From an uncultured Sulfitobacter sp. (lineage in GTDB: Bacteria > Pseudomonadota > Alphaproteobacteria > Rhodobacterales > Rhodobacteraceae), in contig NZ_CANMQS010000006.1 in NCBI RefSeq assembly GCF_947500075.1, positions 225,660 through 289,659 of the forward strand: a stretch of 64,000 bases of DNA, written 5' to 3'. The notes beneath the pieces were generated by a model. The model was not told where the DNA came from, did no database searches, and saw nothing but the letters and a program-made list of their open reading frames with translations. The translations under genes and the position numbers were made by a program. Positions within the stretch are counted from its first letter, which is position 1. Each line of letters starts with the position of its first letter. Of this stretch, positions 25,903 to 35,532 are shown piece after piece.

Positions 25903-26688
25903 TCACTTCTTTCCCTGCTGCTCCAGCAACCGGTCCAGACGGTCCTCAATGGATTGAAGCCGCGCGTTCACATTGTCACGGTAGCTGGTCGTCTCCGCAT
26001 TGCTTTCCTCCGCATGCGCGTCCTGCATGGAGTTCACGATCAGACCCACCAGCAGGTTCACCACCGCAAAGGTCGTTACCATGATGAACGGCACAAAGAA
26101 CATCCACGCCAGCGGATAAACCTCCATCACCGGCCGCACGATGCCCATCGACCAACTTTCCAGCGTCATGATCTGGAACAGGGAATACGCGCTCTGCCCC
26201 AATGTGCCGAACCAATCTGGAAAACTGGCTGCAAACAACTTCGTCGAAATCACCGCCGCGATGTAAAAGATCAGCGCCATCAGCAGGAACACCGACGCCA
26301 TACCCGGCAGCGCCGTCACAAACCCCTCCACCACGCGCCGCAACCGCGGCGCGGTGGAGATCAGCCGCAGCACCCGCAGGATCCGCAGCGCCCGCAAGGC
26401 AGAGAACCCTTCCGCCGCCGGGGCGAGCGAAATGGCGACAATTGCAAAATCAAACAGGTTCCAGCCATCGCGGAAGAACCGGGTGCGGTAGACGATCAGC
26501 TTTGCCGCCAGTTCCACCACAAAGATCGCCAGACAAATCCGGTCCAGCGTCAGGATCAAATCTCCGGCAAACGCCATGATCGGCTTTGACGTCTCCATCC
26601 CCAGCAGGATCGCATTGAAAATGATCACCCCCATGATGAAATTGCCAAACCGTGGCGTTTCCAAAAGGGATTGAATGCGTGCTGTCAT
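25903..26688 (-). CDS. Bacterial voltage-gated sodium channel (NavAb/NaChBac family)
   Basis: A 261-aa single-domain six-helix channel, expected to act as a tetramer in the inner membrane. The voltage sensor S4 is RALRILRVLRLIS, with arginines every third position, and the selectivity filter is TLESWSM, the same as in NavAb. A cytoplasmic C-terminal coiled coil (NVNARLQSIEDRLDRLLEQQ) follows S6, as in NavAb and the Roseobacter and Silicibacter channels. It may couple to sodium motility or pH control. The stop touches the dxs stop base for base. Confidence 0.93.
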   Translation of the reverse strand: MTARIQSLLETPRFGNFIMGVIIFNAILLGMETSKPIMAFAGDLILTLDRICLAIFVVELAAKLIVYRTRFFRDGWNLFDFAIVAISLAPAAEGFSALRALRILRVLRLISTAPRLRRVVEGFVTALPGMASVFLLMALIFYIAAVISTKLFAASFPDWFGTLGQSAYSLFQIMTLESWSMGIVRPVMEVYPLAWMFFVPFIMVTTFAVVNLLVGLIVNSMQDAHAEESNAETTSYRDNVNARLQSIEDRLDRLLEQQGKK

Positions 26689-26764
26689 GGGTCTGCCTCT
26701 GCCTGTTCGGGCCTATATGGCGGCAGGGTGACGCATGGACAAGATGCGCCGCGCGCTCAATGCC

Positions 26765-27619
26765 TCACGGGTCTTGGGCCAGCATCGCCGCCAGACCGCT
26801 GCGGTAGTCGGGATAGGCAGGTTTCCAGCCCAAATCGCGCTTTATCCGGTCGTTGCGCACCTTCTTGCTCTCCGCATAAAAACTACGCGCCATTGGAGAC
26901 ATCTCGGCCGTTTCGAAATCTTCCGCAGGCGGCAGTGGCAGACCCAACAGTTCAGCGGCATGGCCAATCACATCCTGTGGCGGGGCAGGATCATCATCAC
27001 ACAGGTTGTAGACAGCGCCCGGATCAGGCCGTGCAATGGACAGCTCCAACGCCTGAGCAATGTCCTCGACATGGATGCGGGAGAACACTTGGCCCTCCTT
27101 GATGATCCGCCGCGCGGTGCCCGCACGTACCTTGGCAAAGGGTCCCCGACCGGGTCCGTAGATCCCCGCCAGCCTGAAGATATGCAGCGGCAGATCCGGG
27201 ATCGCCTGCCATGCCGATTCCGCTTCAACCCGCGCCTGTCCGCGCTTGGTGGCGGGTGTCAGCGCGGTTCCCTCATCCACCCAAGCGCCCTTGTGGTCGC
27301 CGTAAACACCCGTGGTCGACAGATAGCCCACCCAACGCAGCCTTGGCGCGGCGGATATGATTTGGTCTTCCAACTCCCTCAGCACCGGATCGCCATCGGC
27401 ACCGGGCGCGGCGGACAGTAACACATGATCCACCTCCCCCAGCAACGGGGACACATCCGTGCCGGGCCAGACAACCGGTTCAACCCCTGTGGCGGCAATG
27501 CCCGCACATTTGTCTGCGCTGCGCGTGGTGCCGATGATGCGCCATCCCTGCGGCACAAGCCGCGCCGCCATGGCCCGTGCACTGAACCCATGTCCGAATG
27601 AAAGAAGTGTTCTGTTCAT
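26765..27619 (-). CDS. SDR-type NAD(P)-dependent epimerase-like protein
   Basis: A 284-aa atypical SDR of the YeeZ-like group. The N-terminus LLSFGHGFSARAMAARL carries a modified dinucleotide-binding motif; YLSTTGVYGDHKGAW and the HVEDIAQALELS region are typical of extended epimerases. The substrate is unknown. The ATG at 27619 has only a weak AGG site. It lies downstream of YjbF and may be read on the same transcript, though the biochemical link to exopolysaccharide is not clear. Confidence 0.85.
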   Translation of the reverse strand: MNRTLLSFGHGFSARAMAARLVPQGWRIIGTTRSADKCAGIAATGVEPVVWPGTDVSPLLGEVDHVLLSAAPGADGDPVLRELEDQIISAAPRLRWVGYLSTTGVYGDHKGAWVDEGTALTPATKRGQARVEAESAWQAIPDLPLHIFRLAGIYGPGRGPFAKVRAGTARRIIKEGQVFSRIHVEDIAQALELSIARPDPGAVYNLCDDDPAPPQDVIGHAAELLGLPLPPAEDFETAEMSPMARSFYAESKKVRNDRIKRDLGWKPAYPDYRSGLAAMLAQDP

Positions 27620-27664
27620 GGATGTTAGCCTGCCCGCCAGAGGGCAGCACAACAAGGGGGGAGA

Positions 27665-28357
27665 TCAGTTTTTCAGCCGCTCAAACGCGATATATCCAAA
27701 ACCCGGACTGACCCACTGACGCGACTTGCGCATCCGGCCGCTTGAAGTCTCTACCCAATACTCATTGGTAAAGGTCGTCCCGCCATAGGCACAGGTTTCC
27801 TGCATGCGGTACGTCGAGACGCGCTGATCCACAATCTGAATCGTGTCGCGTCCCATCTGGGTCATGTCACAGGCAAATTCCACGCGCTGCGCGGAGTCAT
27901 TGCCCCGCGCGAGGGTGATCAGCCGCGCGCCGCCGCCCCCTTGACCGTCAAACCCTGCCAGTGTCGCCCCCGCCTGCGCAGAGCGCATGTCAGGCCCCAA
28001 CCCCTTGGTGCCGACCAAAACACCATCGCGCAGGATAAACTGGATGTTGTCAGAGGACTGCCAGACTTCCACCACCCCCGGTCCATCGTCCCGGCGCTGC
28101 GCGATCAGGCGCAGAAAGTCCTGCAATCCGGTCCTGTCCGGGATCGCTTGCATGACCTGACCGGGCGTTTGATCCAACAATGCACGGGTCACGACAACCG
28201 GCTGCGGCGCAGGCTGCCCCCAGCTGTCATACACCGCCTTGGCCGAAGTGAAGAGCGTCGTCAGCGTGGAATCCTGCTTTTGCCCGCTGCCGCCTGAACA
28301 GGCGGCAAGCGCGAATGCTGCGCCGATCAGTGCAAAAACCGTCCTCCGGCGCATCAT
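27665..28357 (-). CDS. YjbF/GfcB family outer membrane lipoprotein
   Basis: A 230-aa lipoprotein: the signal peptide ends in the lipobox LAAC. The mature part is a YjbF/GfcB-type domain with LTTLFTSAKAVYDSWG and GFGYIAFERL at the end. In E. coli, yjbEFGH and gfcABCD are linked to extracellular polysaccharide production. The ATG at 28357 overlaps the YjbH stop (ATGA), which fixes the start. The product probably works with YjbH in polymer export or modification at the outer membrane. Confidence 0.86.
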   Translation of the reverse strand: MMRRRTVFALIGAAFALAACSGGSGQKQDSTLTTLFTSAKAVYDSWGQPAPQPVVVTRALLDQTPGQVMQAIPDRTGLQDFLRLIAQRRDDGPGVVEVWQSSDNIQFILRDGVLVGTKGLGPDMRSAQAGATLAGFDGQGGGGARLITLARGNDSAQRVEFACDMTQMGRDTIQIVDQRVSTYRMQETCAYGGTTFTNEYWVETSSGRMRKSRQWVSPGFGYIAFERLKN

Positions 28358-30555
28358 TCCCAAACCCTATCCCAGTTGTCCGTCACTGCGTTTCTGTGCC
28401 CTTGGCGCACCTGCTCATAAAGCCGCCCCGGCACGTCAAGCCGCGCACCACCATCGCGCTGAATGGGCCGGATCGTGGTCGACAATGTACGCTTGCCCGG
28501 CGTGCCAAGGAACCAATCCAGCGGCACGGTCAGGTTGATACCCTTGTCAAACGACCCTTCCCCGAAATCGGCAGATGACACATCCGTCAGTGTGAAGAAC
28601 CCACCAACCCGCCAGCCGTTCTTGAACTCCCGCGTCAGCGTCACCGTGGCACCCAGATCACCCGCCAGATAGCGACCCACATCGACCTGCCCCAGATATC
28701 CCCTGCCAAATTCGTAATAGGCCGAAGCATGGCCAGTGGCCACGCTATAATCCTGAAATCCTAGACCGGAGAAGTCACGCTGCTGGACGTAGTTTGCTTC
28801 CGCACCCAGCGCCAGACGGCTGCCCACGGGTTTCCACAGCACCTCACCCGATACCCCGCCGAACATCCGCTCAAGATACCCGGCGGTGACACGCGCGTAG
28901 ATGTCGTTCCCCGGTTTCCACTGGCGGCTGACATACAGAGTGTCGAGAACCGTATCACTGCCTCGCGCGTAGAGGATACTATCTGTCCGCACCCGCGGCA
29001 GCACGGAGTTGCTGGTCCGCGTCGAATCCGAAAACGTATCCACCAGACGGTGCTTCAGACGCCCGCCCAGTTCCCAGCCGGGCGCGGGACTGTAATTCAG
29101 TTCGAATTTGATGCCCCCTTCAAAGCGTACCGGCTCATCAGGATCAAAATAGTTCGGCTCAAGATAGGGCGCGATGGTCCAGGCATAGTCAGGGTAAAGC
29201 GTATCGCTGTAGACCGCGTTCTCCAGCATTGGCGCAGCTTCGCCAATGCCTGTGACAGCCAGCAGCGCATCGGCGGCCTGACTGTCAAATTCCAGCGCTT
29301 CCAGATCAGACCGCCGGATGGTCACCGCAGATTGGGCAAGCCCGTTGTGCATCGTCACCAGACGGAACGTCTCCACCGAGGCGGGCATGACCTGGGCCAT
29401 GGCCCGCGCGGCGCGCCCCACCGCAACCGATGTCGCCCGGTAGCGCGTGTTCCGGAACCGCAGTTCCGCCCTGTTGGCACTGACCTGCAACGCTTCCAGC
29501 TTGAGCCCACTTGCCGCCAGAACCGGCGTCAGTTGATCCCGCAGGGTCAGCGGTGCCTGTGCACTTTCCGACCAATCAGTGCTCCACGCCTCCGGGGAGA
29601 CAGCGCGATCAGGGCGCGGTTCAATCGGCCCGGTGGGCCGCACGCTCAACGGGGTCAGCGGCGCGTTGGGGTTCAGCTGGACCTGAACGTTCACACCAAA
29701 CTCGGACCCATAAAGGTAATAGGCCCCCAGCCGTATCCGGTTGGAAAGCTGATACTCCGTGCCGAAATTCAGCCGGGATTTCCGAACAAGAACGCCATTG
29801 CCTGTTTCCGCGTCATAGGCGTCAGAGCTGTATTCCGCCTTCACGCCCCAGCGGTCGTTGATCTGCCATTCCACCCCGCCAAACGGGGCGGCGGGTCCAC
29901 GAAACCACTGATCCACTGATGGGCTGCCACCGGTCCCGGCGGGATCGAATGCCGGGCGCGTGCCGCCAAACGGCGTGCCAATCGCACCCGATGACGCCAG
30001 CCGACCCCAACCGAGGCCAGCGGTCACCTTGACCCGGCCGGGCAGCCGCGCACCCCCCTCGAAGGTCTTGGTCGCCACCACATATTCACCCGCGTAAATG
30101 CCTGTCCCGGCGAAATCCTGAAGGCCAACAGTCACCGCAGGCAGGGTCCGCCGCTCTTTCAGAACCTGATAGTGCAGATCAAAGCTGCGGTCGCGGTAGG
30201 TGTCAAAGCCGTTGGCGTTCCAGTCCTGAATACCCACGTAGCGGAAACTGGCAGACAACCGCGGTGTCGCCTGAAAGGTCAGTGTTGTCCGGGTGGTGCC
30301 GCCGAAGTGCGACACGCCAATGGCAAAGGTGCCATCCGGCAGGGACTCCGCCGTTGGCATATCCACAAGGCCCGGAGACCCGTAGAAATTCAATGTCGGG
30401 CGGTCCGGCACATCAAAGATGTCCGCATCCTGCGCGCTGGCTTGCGTCGCACAGACAACGGCAAAAACCGTGCCAATTACACGGATCTTCCGGACCTCTC
30501 CGGTCACGATACGGGTTGGTTTGATCACCTGCTGCACGGCTCCGCCCTTTGCCAT
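28354..30555 (-). CDS. YjbH domain protein, predicted outer membrane barrel
   Basis: A 733-aa YjbH-family protein. The N-terminus has a signal-like segment ending in TQASAQDAD, then LNFYGSPGLVDMPTAESLPD and GTFAIGVSHFGG, the usual YjbH start. Alternating hydrophobic strands through the rest fit a beta-barrel. The start is uncertain: ATGs at 30570 and 30555 and a GTG just before the signal segment all lack a clear ribosome site. YjbH and YjbF occur together in exopolysaccharide loci, here downstream of CapD-like and glycosyltransferase genes. Confidence 0.86.
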   Translation of the reverse strand: MAKGGAVQQVIKPTRIVTGEVRKIRVIGTVFAVVCATQASAQDADIFDVPDRPTLNFYGSPGLVDMPTAESLPDGTFAIGVSHFGGTTRTTLTFQATPRLSASFRYVGIQDWNANGFDTYRDRSFDLHYQVLKERRTLPAVTVGLQDFAGTGIYAGEYVVATKTFEGGARLPGRVKVTAGLGWGRLASSGAIGTPFGGTRPAFDPAGTGGSPSVDQWFRGPAAPFGGVEWQINDRWGVKAEYSSDAYDAETGNGVLVRKSRLNFGTEYQLSNRIRLGAYYLYGSEFGVNVQVQLNPNAPLTPLSVRPTGPIEPRPDRAVSPEAWSTDWSESAQAPLTLRDQLTPVLAASGLKLEALQVSANRAELRFRNTRYRATSVAVGRAARAMAQVMPASVETFRLVTMHNGLAQSAVTIRRSDLEALEFDSQAADALLAVTGIGEAAPMLENAVYSDTLYPDYAWTIAPYLEPNYFDPDEPVRFEGGIKFELNYSPAPGWELGGRLKHRLVDTFSDSTRTSNSVLPRVRTDSILYARGSDTVLDTLYVSRQWKPGNDIYARVTAGYLERMFGGVSGEVLWKPVGSRLALGAEANYVQQRDFSGLGFQDYSVATGHASAYYEFGRGYLGQVDVGRYLAGDLGATVTLTREFKNGWRVGGFFTLTDVSSADFGEGSFDKGINLTVPLDWFLGTPGKRTLSTTIRPIQRDGGARLDVPGRLYEQVRQGHRNAVTDNWDRVWE

Positions 30556-30688
30556 TCGGCATTCTTGCATCAGGTGTGCACCCGAAGCACGCGAAAAATC
30601 AACACCTGCACACCTTCAGGATCAAGAACAGACCCGCGCCGCGACATTCATACCGCAGTGGCCCTACCAGGTCCGGCATAACACCCGC

Positions 30689-32584
30689 TCAGGACAGCTT
30701 TCGCTCCAGATCCTCACCGATCGACATCTGTCCGAACCCTTCAACCCAACTCATGATCACGGCGCGTGCCATTTCTTCGCTGCTGGCAACCATCGCTTCA
30801 CGCAGCCGCCGCAGCGCGCGGGCCACTTCCATCTCCGAAAGCCCCTCTTCGCGGGTGGCAAAAATCTTGGGATTGCTGGTACTGACCAATTCCCCGGACA
30901 GGGACAGCTCTTCGCTCATCTTTTCGCCAGGGCGCAGGCCGGTGAAGGCAATCTCGATATCGCCATTGGGGTTGTCATCATCGCGCAGGGTATATCCCGC
31001 ACTCTCGATCACTTGTTTGGCCAGTTGATAGATCGGCACCGGCTTGCCCATATCAAGAACAAACACCTCACCACCTTCGGCCATGGCGCCCGCTTGCAGA
31101 ACCAGCCGCACCGCTTCCTGCACTGTCATGAAGTACCGCTCAACCGCTGGATCGGTCACCGTCAATGGCCCGCCCCGGCGCAGCTGATCCTGAAAGAGCG
31201 GCACCACCGACCCCGATGACCCCAACACATTGCCGAACCGCACCATGGAGAAGATCGTCCCCCCCTGCGCACCGCGCTTGAGTGCCAGATCCTGAATGAC
31301 CAGTTCCGCAAGCCGCTTGGAGGCCCCCATCACATTCGTCGGTCGCACCGCCTTGTCGGATGAAATCAGAATGAACCGTTCAACCCCGGCCTGTAGCGCC
31401 TGTTCGGCGAGCGTCTGGGTGCCAAAGACGTTGTTGACCAGCCCTGCCAGCGGATTGGCTTCGACCAGTGGTACGTGTTTGTAGGCGGCGGCGTGCAGAA
31501 TGATATCAACCTGATGCTCCATCAGAACCTTCCGCACCTGACGCGAATCCGTGATGGAGCCCAGCACCGGCACAATCTCAATCGACGATCCGTCCGTGAC
31601 CTGCCGCAGTTCCATGTCCGCGTTGTACAACGCAAGCTCGCTCAGTTCGAACAGGACCAGTTTCGTCGGACGGCAATCCAGAACCTGACGGCTTAGTTCC
31701 GACCCGATCGACCCGCCAGCGCCAGACACCAGAACGACCTTTTCGGCGTAACAGGCCAACTCCTCGCTCAGCCCCTGATCTACTTCGTCGCGGTTCAGGA
31801 AACTATGGGCATTCAGCGGCTTGAACTTGTCCAACAGCTCCTCTTCGCCAATCAACTGGGCAAAGGACGGCAGTGCCTGAACTTCCAGCCCCATTTCCTC
31901 CAGCCGCCGGGCAATCTGCGCCTGTTTCGGCAGGTTCAGCGATGGAATGGCCAGCAACACCCGGTCAATCTGCTTTTCCTCGACAACTTCGGAAATCCGC
32001 AACGGGTTGTAGACAGGCAGCCCCGACACGCTCAACCCCTGGATCGCCGCGTTGTCATCGACAAAGGCCACCGGCTCGATACTCTCATGCCGCCGCAGGG
32101 CCGAGACGATCTGCGTGCCCGTCGTCCCCGCCCCATAGATCAGCACGCGACAGCGCGACGACGACCGACGGTAGATGGCCAAAACCACCTGCAACATCAC
32201 CGTGCGGGTGATGACAACCATCGAAAAGAACGCCGCGCCAAAGACAACATGCACCGATGCCGGCAGGTCGATCCCGACAATCAGCGCCACCATCATCGAC
32301 GTGGTCACAAGACACAGCGCAAACAGCCCCGTCACCCCGATGGCCGCCCCTTCATAGGAATTCAGCTGCGTCGTGCAGACGCCCAACCACATGGACACAC
32401 CCGCCCCAACGATCAGAACGTAAGGCAGGACCGTCATGTAATCGATCAAATGCGGAAGAACGCCCCCCTCAAGCCCCTGTGCCGACAGGGCGAAGACCAC
32501 CGCAAGCACAATGAGGACAGAGTCCAGCAAAAGCATGATGGCGCGTTTTTGACGCTTCGAAAGCGATTTGAGGATGTTTAACAT
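30689..32584 (-). CDS. Membrane-bound nucleotide-sugar 4,6-dehydratase (CapD/WbpM-like)
   Basis: A 631-aa protein with four N-terminal membrane helices, a CoA-binding-like Rossmann domain (RVLIYGAGTTGTQIVSALRR) and a C-terminal extended-SDR domain (VLVSGAGGSIGSELSRQVL). The catalytic tyrosine is replaced by methionine in VMGASKR, as is usual for WbpM/FlaA1-like UDP-HexNAc dehydratases. It likely makes a 4-keto-6-deoxy sugar nucleotide for the polysaccharide. The ATG at 32584 opens the conserved region; a longer frame to 32671 is less likely. Confidence 0.9.
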   Translation of the reverse strand: MLNILKSLSKRQKRAIMLLLDSVLIVLAVVFALSAQGLEGGVLPHLIDYMTVLPYVLIVGAGVSMWLGVCTTQLNSYEGAAIGVTGLFALCLVTTSMMVALIVGIDLPASVHVVFGAAFFSMVVITRTVMLQVVLAIYRRSSSRCRVLIYGAGTTGTQIVSALRRHESIEPVAFVDDNAAIQGLSVSGLPVYNPLRISEVVEEKQIDRVLLAIPSLNLPKQAQIARRLEEMGLEVQALPSFAQLIGEEELLDKFKPLNAHSFLNRDEVDQGLSEELACYAEKVVLVSGAGGSIGSELSRQVLDCRPTKLVLFELSELALYNADMELRQVTDGSSIEIVPVLGSITDSRQVRKVLMEHQVDIILHAAAYKHVPLVEANPLAGLVNNVFGTQTLAEQALQAGVERFILISSDKAVRPTNVMGASKRLAELVIQDLALKRGAQGGTIFSMVRFGNVLGSSGSVVPLFQDQLRRGGPLTVTDPAVERYFMTVQEAVRLVLQAGAMAEGGEVFVLDMGKPVPIYQLAKQVIESAGYTLRDDDNPNGDIEIAFTGLRPGEKMSEELSLSGELVSTSNPKIFATREEGLSEMEVARALRRLREAMVASSEEMARAVIMSWVEGFGQMSIGEDLERKLS

Positions 32585-32757
32585 GATCGACTGGAAACCT
32601 TTAAAAACGTGCCACCTGAAACTGACGTGGGACGCTTGTGCGGCGATAAACGATCCTACCGCTTCGACCATCCCCCGAGAGTCGTATCAAAACTCTTAAA
32701 AATTACGCCATCTGCTACGACTACTTCAAACCTCTTTCGTCATATGCCTCTGATTCC

Positions 32758-33414
32758 TCAACCTGTGGGTGAAGAATCGGGTGAATTGGGCGGTTTTTGG
32801 CCTGCGCGTCGGCGAAAAAGGTTCCCAATTGTCTGAAACACTAAATCAAAATCGTAACACGTAGACTGATTCCGTTGATAGATCAGATCAAGCCGCGCCT
32901 TTCTGGGCACACAGATTCGGGTGTAGATCCGATCCGTTTCCTCCGGTGTGCGGCATCGCGCCAGCAATCGGTCTTCGTGCTTGTGGAACCGGATTGTCGC
33001 CAGTCCCGTCACACCCGGCCGCGATTTCAGCACATCCGCGTACAGATCCGGAAACCGCTCCACATACTCGCGCAAGGGTGGGCGCGGGCCGACAAAGCTC
33101 AAATCGCCCCGCAGAATGTTCCAAAGCTGCGGAAACTCATCCAGCCGCTTGGCGCGCAACCATGCGCCTGTCTCCGTAATCCGGTCGGTCTTGTCCCCAC
33201 CCGAAACCCCGCGATCAGCCGCAGCCGTCTTCATCGTGCGCAGTTTCCACAGTTTGAAGGGCACATCAGGCGCTTTCATCCGCTCGGCCACATAGAACAA
33301 CGGCCGACCTTCCTTGATCAGCAACCAGATCAGCAACCAGATCAGCACCGGACCCAGAATGACCACCAACAGGCTTGCGAAAAACAAATCAAAGATCCGT
33401 TTGCGCCATGTCAT
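32758..33414 (-). CDS. Bacterial sugar transferase (undecaprenyl-phosphate glycosyl-1-P transferase)
   Basis: A 218-aa initiating transferase that loads the first sugar phosphate on undecaprenyl phosphate. One N-terminal membrane helix (contains the WLLI repeats) is followed by the conserved KLWKLRTMKT, TETGAWLRAKRLDEFPQLWN, GDLSFVGPRPPL and SRPGVTGLA motifs of the Bac_transf domain. It is the short form without the extra N-terminal helices of WbaP. It overlaps the preceding epimerase gene (ATGA) and leads to the CapD-like gene after 170 bases. Confidence 0.93.
   Translation of the reverse strand: MTWRKRIFDLFFASLLVVILGPVLIWLLIWLLIKEGRPLFYVAERMKAPDVPFKLWKLRTMKTAAADRGVSGGDKTDRITETGAWLRAKRLDEFPQLWNILRGDLSFVGPRPPLREYVERFPDLYADVLKSRPGVTGLATIRFHKHEDRLLARCRTPEETDRIYTRICVPRKARLDLIYQRNQSTCYDFDLVFQTIGNLFRRRAGQKPPNSPDSSPTG
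33316..33349. repeat. 12-bp tandem repeat inside the sugar transferase gene
   Basis: GATCAGCAACCA is repeated at 33316-33327 and 33328-33339 and partly at 33340-33349. On the coding strand each unit adds WLLI-type residues to the membrane helix, so slipped copies would lengthen or shorten the helix by four residues without a frameshift. Confidence 0.8.
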
Positions 33415-34271
33415 CGCTCTTTGCCCTCAAACAGCCGCCACTCAGCGACCAACCCCGCCGGTGTCGCCTTCCGCAAAGAGGCATAGCGCGACAGCAATCG
33501 GGTAGAAAGCGAAACCTCCGCGATCACGCCCTCCGGCGCGGGCCGCGCCTTCCAGGGCAATTGCGCGGCATCCAAAAGGGCGCCCATCTCGATCATACCG
33601 GGCTGTGCGATGTTCAGAACGGCCGGGACATCCGCCCGTGTCGCCAGATCCTGAAGCACGCAGGTGAGGCTCTGCAAGCCAATGTAGCTGCGCGCAGGGG
33701 TACAGCCGCTTGGCAATTGATCAACCGCCATTTCCGCGTGCCATCCCCCAAGGATCGCATCAACACCCGCCACGTTCCCGATCCGCAGGACCGTCACAGG
33801 CTGGCCAAGCTTCTTGCCCAGCGCCAGACCCGCCTGCTCCATCTCACATTTTGCATGGCCATAGGCCGTGAGCGGGGCCAGAACCGCAGCCTCCGCCAGA
33901 TCCCCGCTTTGACGTCCGTAAACCGCAGCCGATGACGCCAGAAAAACCCGGCCCGCCCCCGCCAGATGCGCCGCTTCAATCGCAGCCAGTGCAAGATCAA
34001 CGTTGTCAGACATGGCCGCCCCCGCCAGAACGGCGGCATCAGTCACCCCTGCCATGCAAAGGACCGCCCCCTGACCGACAAGCACATCACGCAGCCCAGC
34101 CGCATCCGCGCGCATATCAACCCGGTGCACACCCGGACCGGCCTTGCGCGCAACGCGCACCAGCGCGTCACCGGACCAGAACGCGCCAATCGCCTGCCCA
34201 AGACGACCATTGGCGCCAAGCAACACTGTGCTGCGATTTTCCGCCACCTTGTCCGAAACGATTGACGTCAT
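33411..34271 (-). CDS. NAD-dependent epimerase/dehydratase family protein
   Basis: A 286-aa extended-SDR protein. The nucleotide-binding region STVLLGANGRLGQAIGAF, FLASSAAVYG and YGHAKCEMEQ give the family. The YxxxK pair is Tyr/Lys in YGHAK. It likely makes or modifies a nucleotide sugar for the neighbouring sugar transferase, with which it overlaps (ATGA). The ATG at 34271 opens the domain; earlier frames to 34403 overlap the divergent exporter gene and are unlikely. Confidence 0.87.
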   Translation of the reverse strand: MTSIVSDKVAENRSTVLLGANGRLGQAIGAFWSGDALVRVARKAGPGVHRVDMRADAAGLRDVLVGQGAVLCMAGVTDAAVLAGAAMSDNVDLALAAIEAAHLAGAGRVFLASSAAVYGRQSGDLAEAAVLAPLTAYGHAKCEMEQAGLALGKKLGQPVTVLRIGNVAGVDAILGGWHAEMAVDQLPSGCTPARSYIGLQSLTCVLQDLATRADVPAVLNIAQPGMIEMGALLDAAQLPWKARPAPEGVIAEVSLSTRLLSRYASLRKATPAGLVAEWRLFEGKER

Positions 34272-34402
34272 ACCCGTTGCCAGTATCTTGCGCAGCAGAA
34301 AATGCCAACCTGCGCGGGCGCGAATACCCGTCAATGGATTGAAATAAATAAGTAATTTTCGCCCCATCCACAGGCGGCGCGCAACACAGATCGGCAGTCT
34401 CA

Positions 34403-35521
34403 ATGGCTTTGTCTCTCAAACATCTACTCTGGATCACGCTCAGCCTCGCCCTGGCGGCCTGTGGCAACCTGCCCCGTGGTGCCGCGGTCGAGAAAGAGAT
34501 CCTGGCCTCCGCCGATGATCCCGAGCCCGATATCGCCGTCTACCCGGTCACCCGCGCTTTCCTGCCCAGCGTCGCCAAATGGCCCCGCAACGGGTCACGC
34601 TCCTACAGCTGGATCGGTCACAGCCACGGCTCAACGGCCCAGGTGATCCGTCCCGGCGACAGCCTCAGCCTGATGATCTGGGATTCGGGTGAGAATTCCC
34701 TGCTCACCAGCCCCGAACAGCGTGTCGCTGACCTGCCCAACATGCGTGTCACCTCCGCTGGTACGATCTTTGTGCCCTATGTGGGCAAAGTGCAGGTCTC
34801 TGGCCGCACACCTGACAGCGCCCGCCAACTGGTGCAGCGCCGACTGGAAGAGATCGTCCCCTCCGCCCAGGTGCAACTGTCTATGGCCGAAGGGCGGGGC
34901 AACTCCATCGATCTGGTCGGCGGCGTGAATACCCCCGGCAACATCGTGATGCCGGATCAGGATTTCTCCGTCCTCGCCGCGATTTCGGCGGGCGGCGGTG
35001 TCGATCCTTCGATGGACAATCCACAGGTCAAACTGGTGCGCGGACATAATATTTACGCGACATCCGTCAGCGATCTGTATGACAACCCCCGGCTCGACAC
35101 GCGCCTGCACGGCGGTGACAAGGTCATTGTCGAAAATGACCGCCGCTACTTCCTGTCCCTTGGTGCGGCAGGACGCGAGGCGCAGCATCCCTTCAACCGC
35201 AATGACGTCTCTGCTCTGGATGCACTGGCGATCATTGGCGGCGTCAACGACAGCCGTGCCGATCCCGAAGGCATCCTGATCCTGCGTGAATACCCCGCCA
35301 GCGCCGTCAGTGCCGGCACCCGCGGGCCGCGCAACACCCGCGTGGTCTTCACCATTGATCTGACGACATCCGACGGCCTGTTCTCCGCCCGGAACTTCCA
35401 TATCCAGTCCGGAGATCTGGTGCTTGCTACAGAAACACCTCTGACAGACACCCGCACAATCCTGTCCCTGATCGGATCGGGCTTCGGGCTTCTGGGCGCA
35501 GCAACAAGCGTGTCTGACTGA
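34403..35521 (+). CDS. Polysaccharide export outer membrane lipoprotein (Wza-like)
   Basis: A 372-aa lipoprotein (lipobox LAAC at about residue 20) with the polysaccharide biosynthesis/export domain (QVIRPGDSLSLMIWD) and SLBB-type beta-grasp repeats (TSAGTIFVPYVGKVQVSG; VDLVGGVNTPGNIVM-like region). Wza forms the outer membrane pore for capsule or EPS. It diverges from the epimerase-transferase-CapD set, with about 130 bases in between for promoters. No Wzc-like kinase, flippase or polymerase gene is in the window. Confidence 0.9.
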   Translation: MALSLKHLLWITLSLALAACGNLPRGAAVEKEILASADDPEPDIAVYPVTRAFLPSVAKWPRNGSRSYSWIGHSHGSTAQVIRPGDSLSLMIWDSGENSLLTSPEQRVADLPNMRVTSAGTIFVPYVGKVQVSGRTPDSARQLVQRRLEEIVPSAQVQLSMAEGRGNSIDLVGGVNTPGNIVMPDQDFSVLAAISAGGGVDPSMDNPQVKLVRGHNIYATSVSDLYDNPRLDTRLHGGDKVIVENDRRYFLSLGAAGREAQHPFNRNDVSALDALAIIGGVNDSRADPEGILILREYPASAVSAGTRGPRNTRVVFTIDLTTSDGLFSARNFHIQSGDLVLATETPLTDTRTILSLIGSGFGLLGAATSVSD

Positions 35522-35532
35522 TCAGCCGTCTG

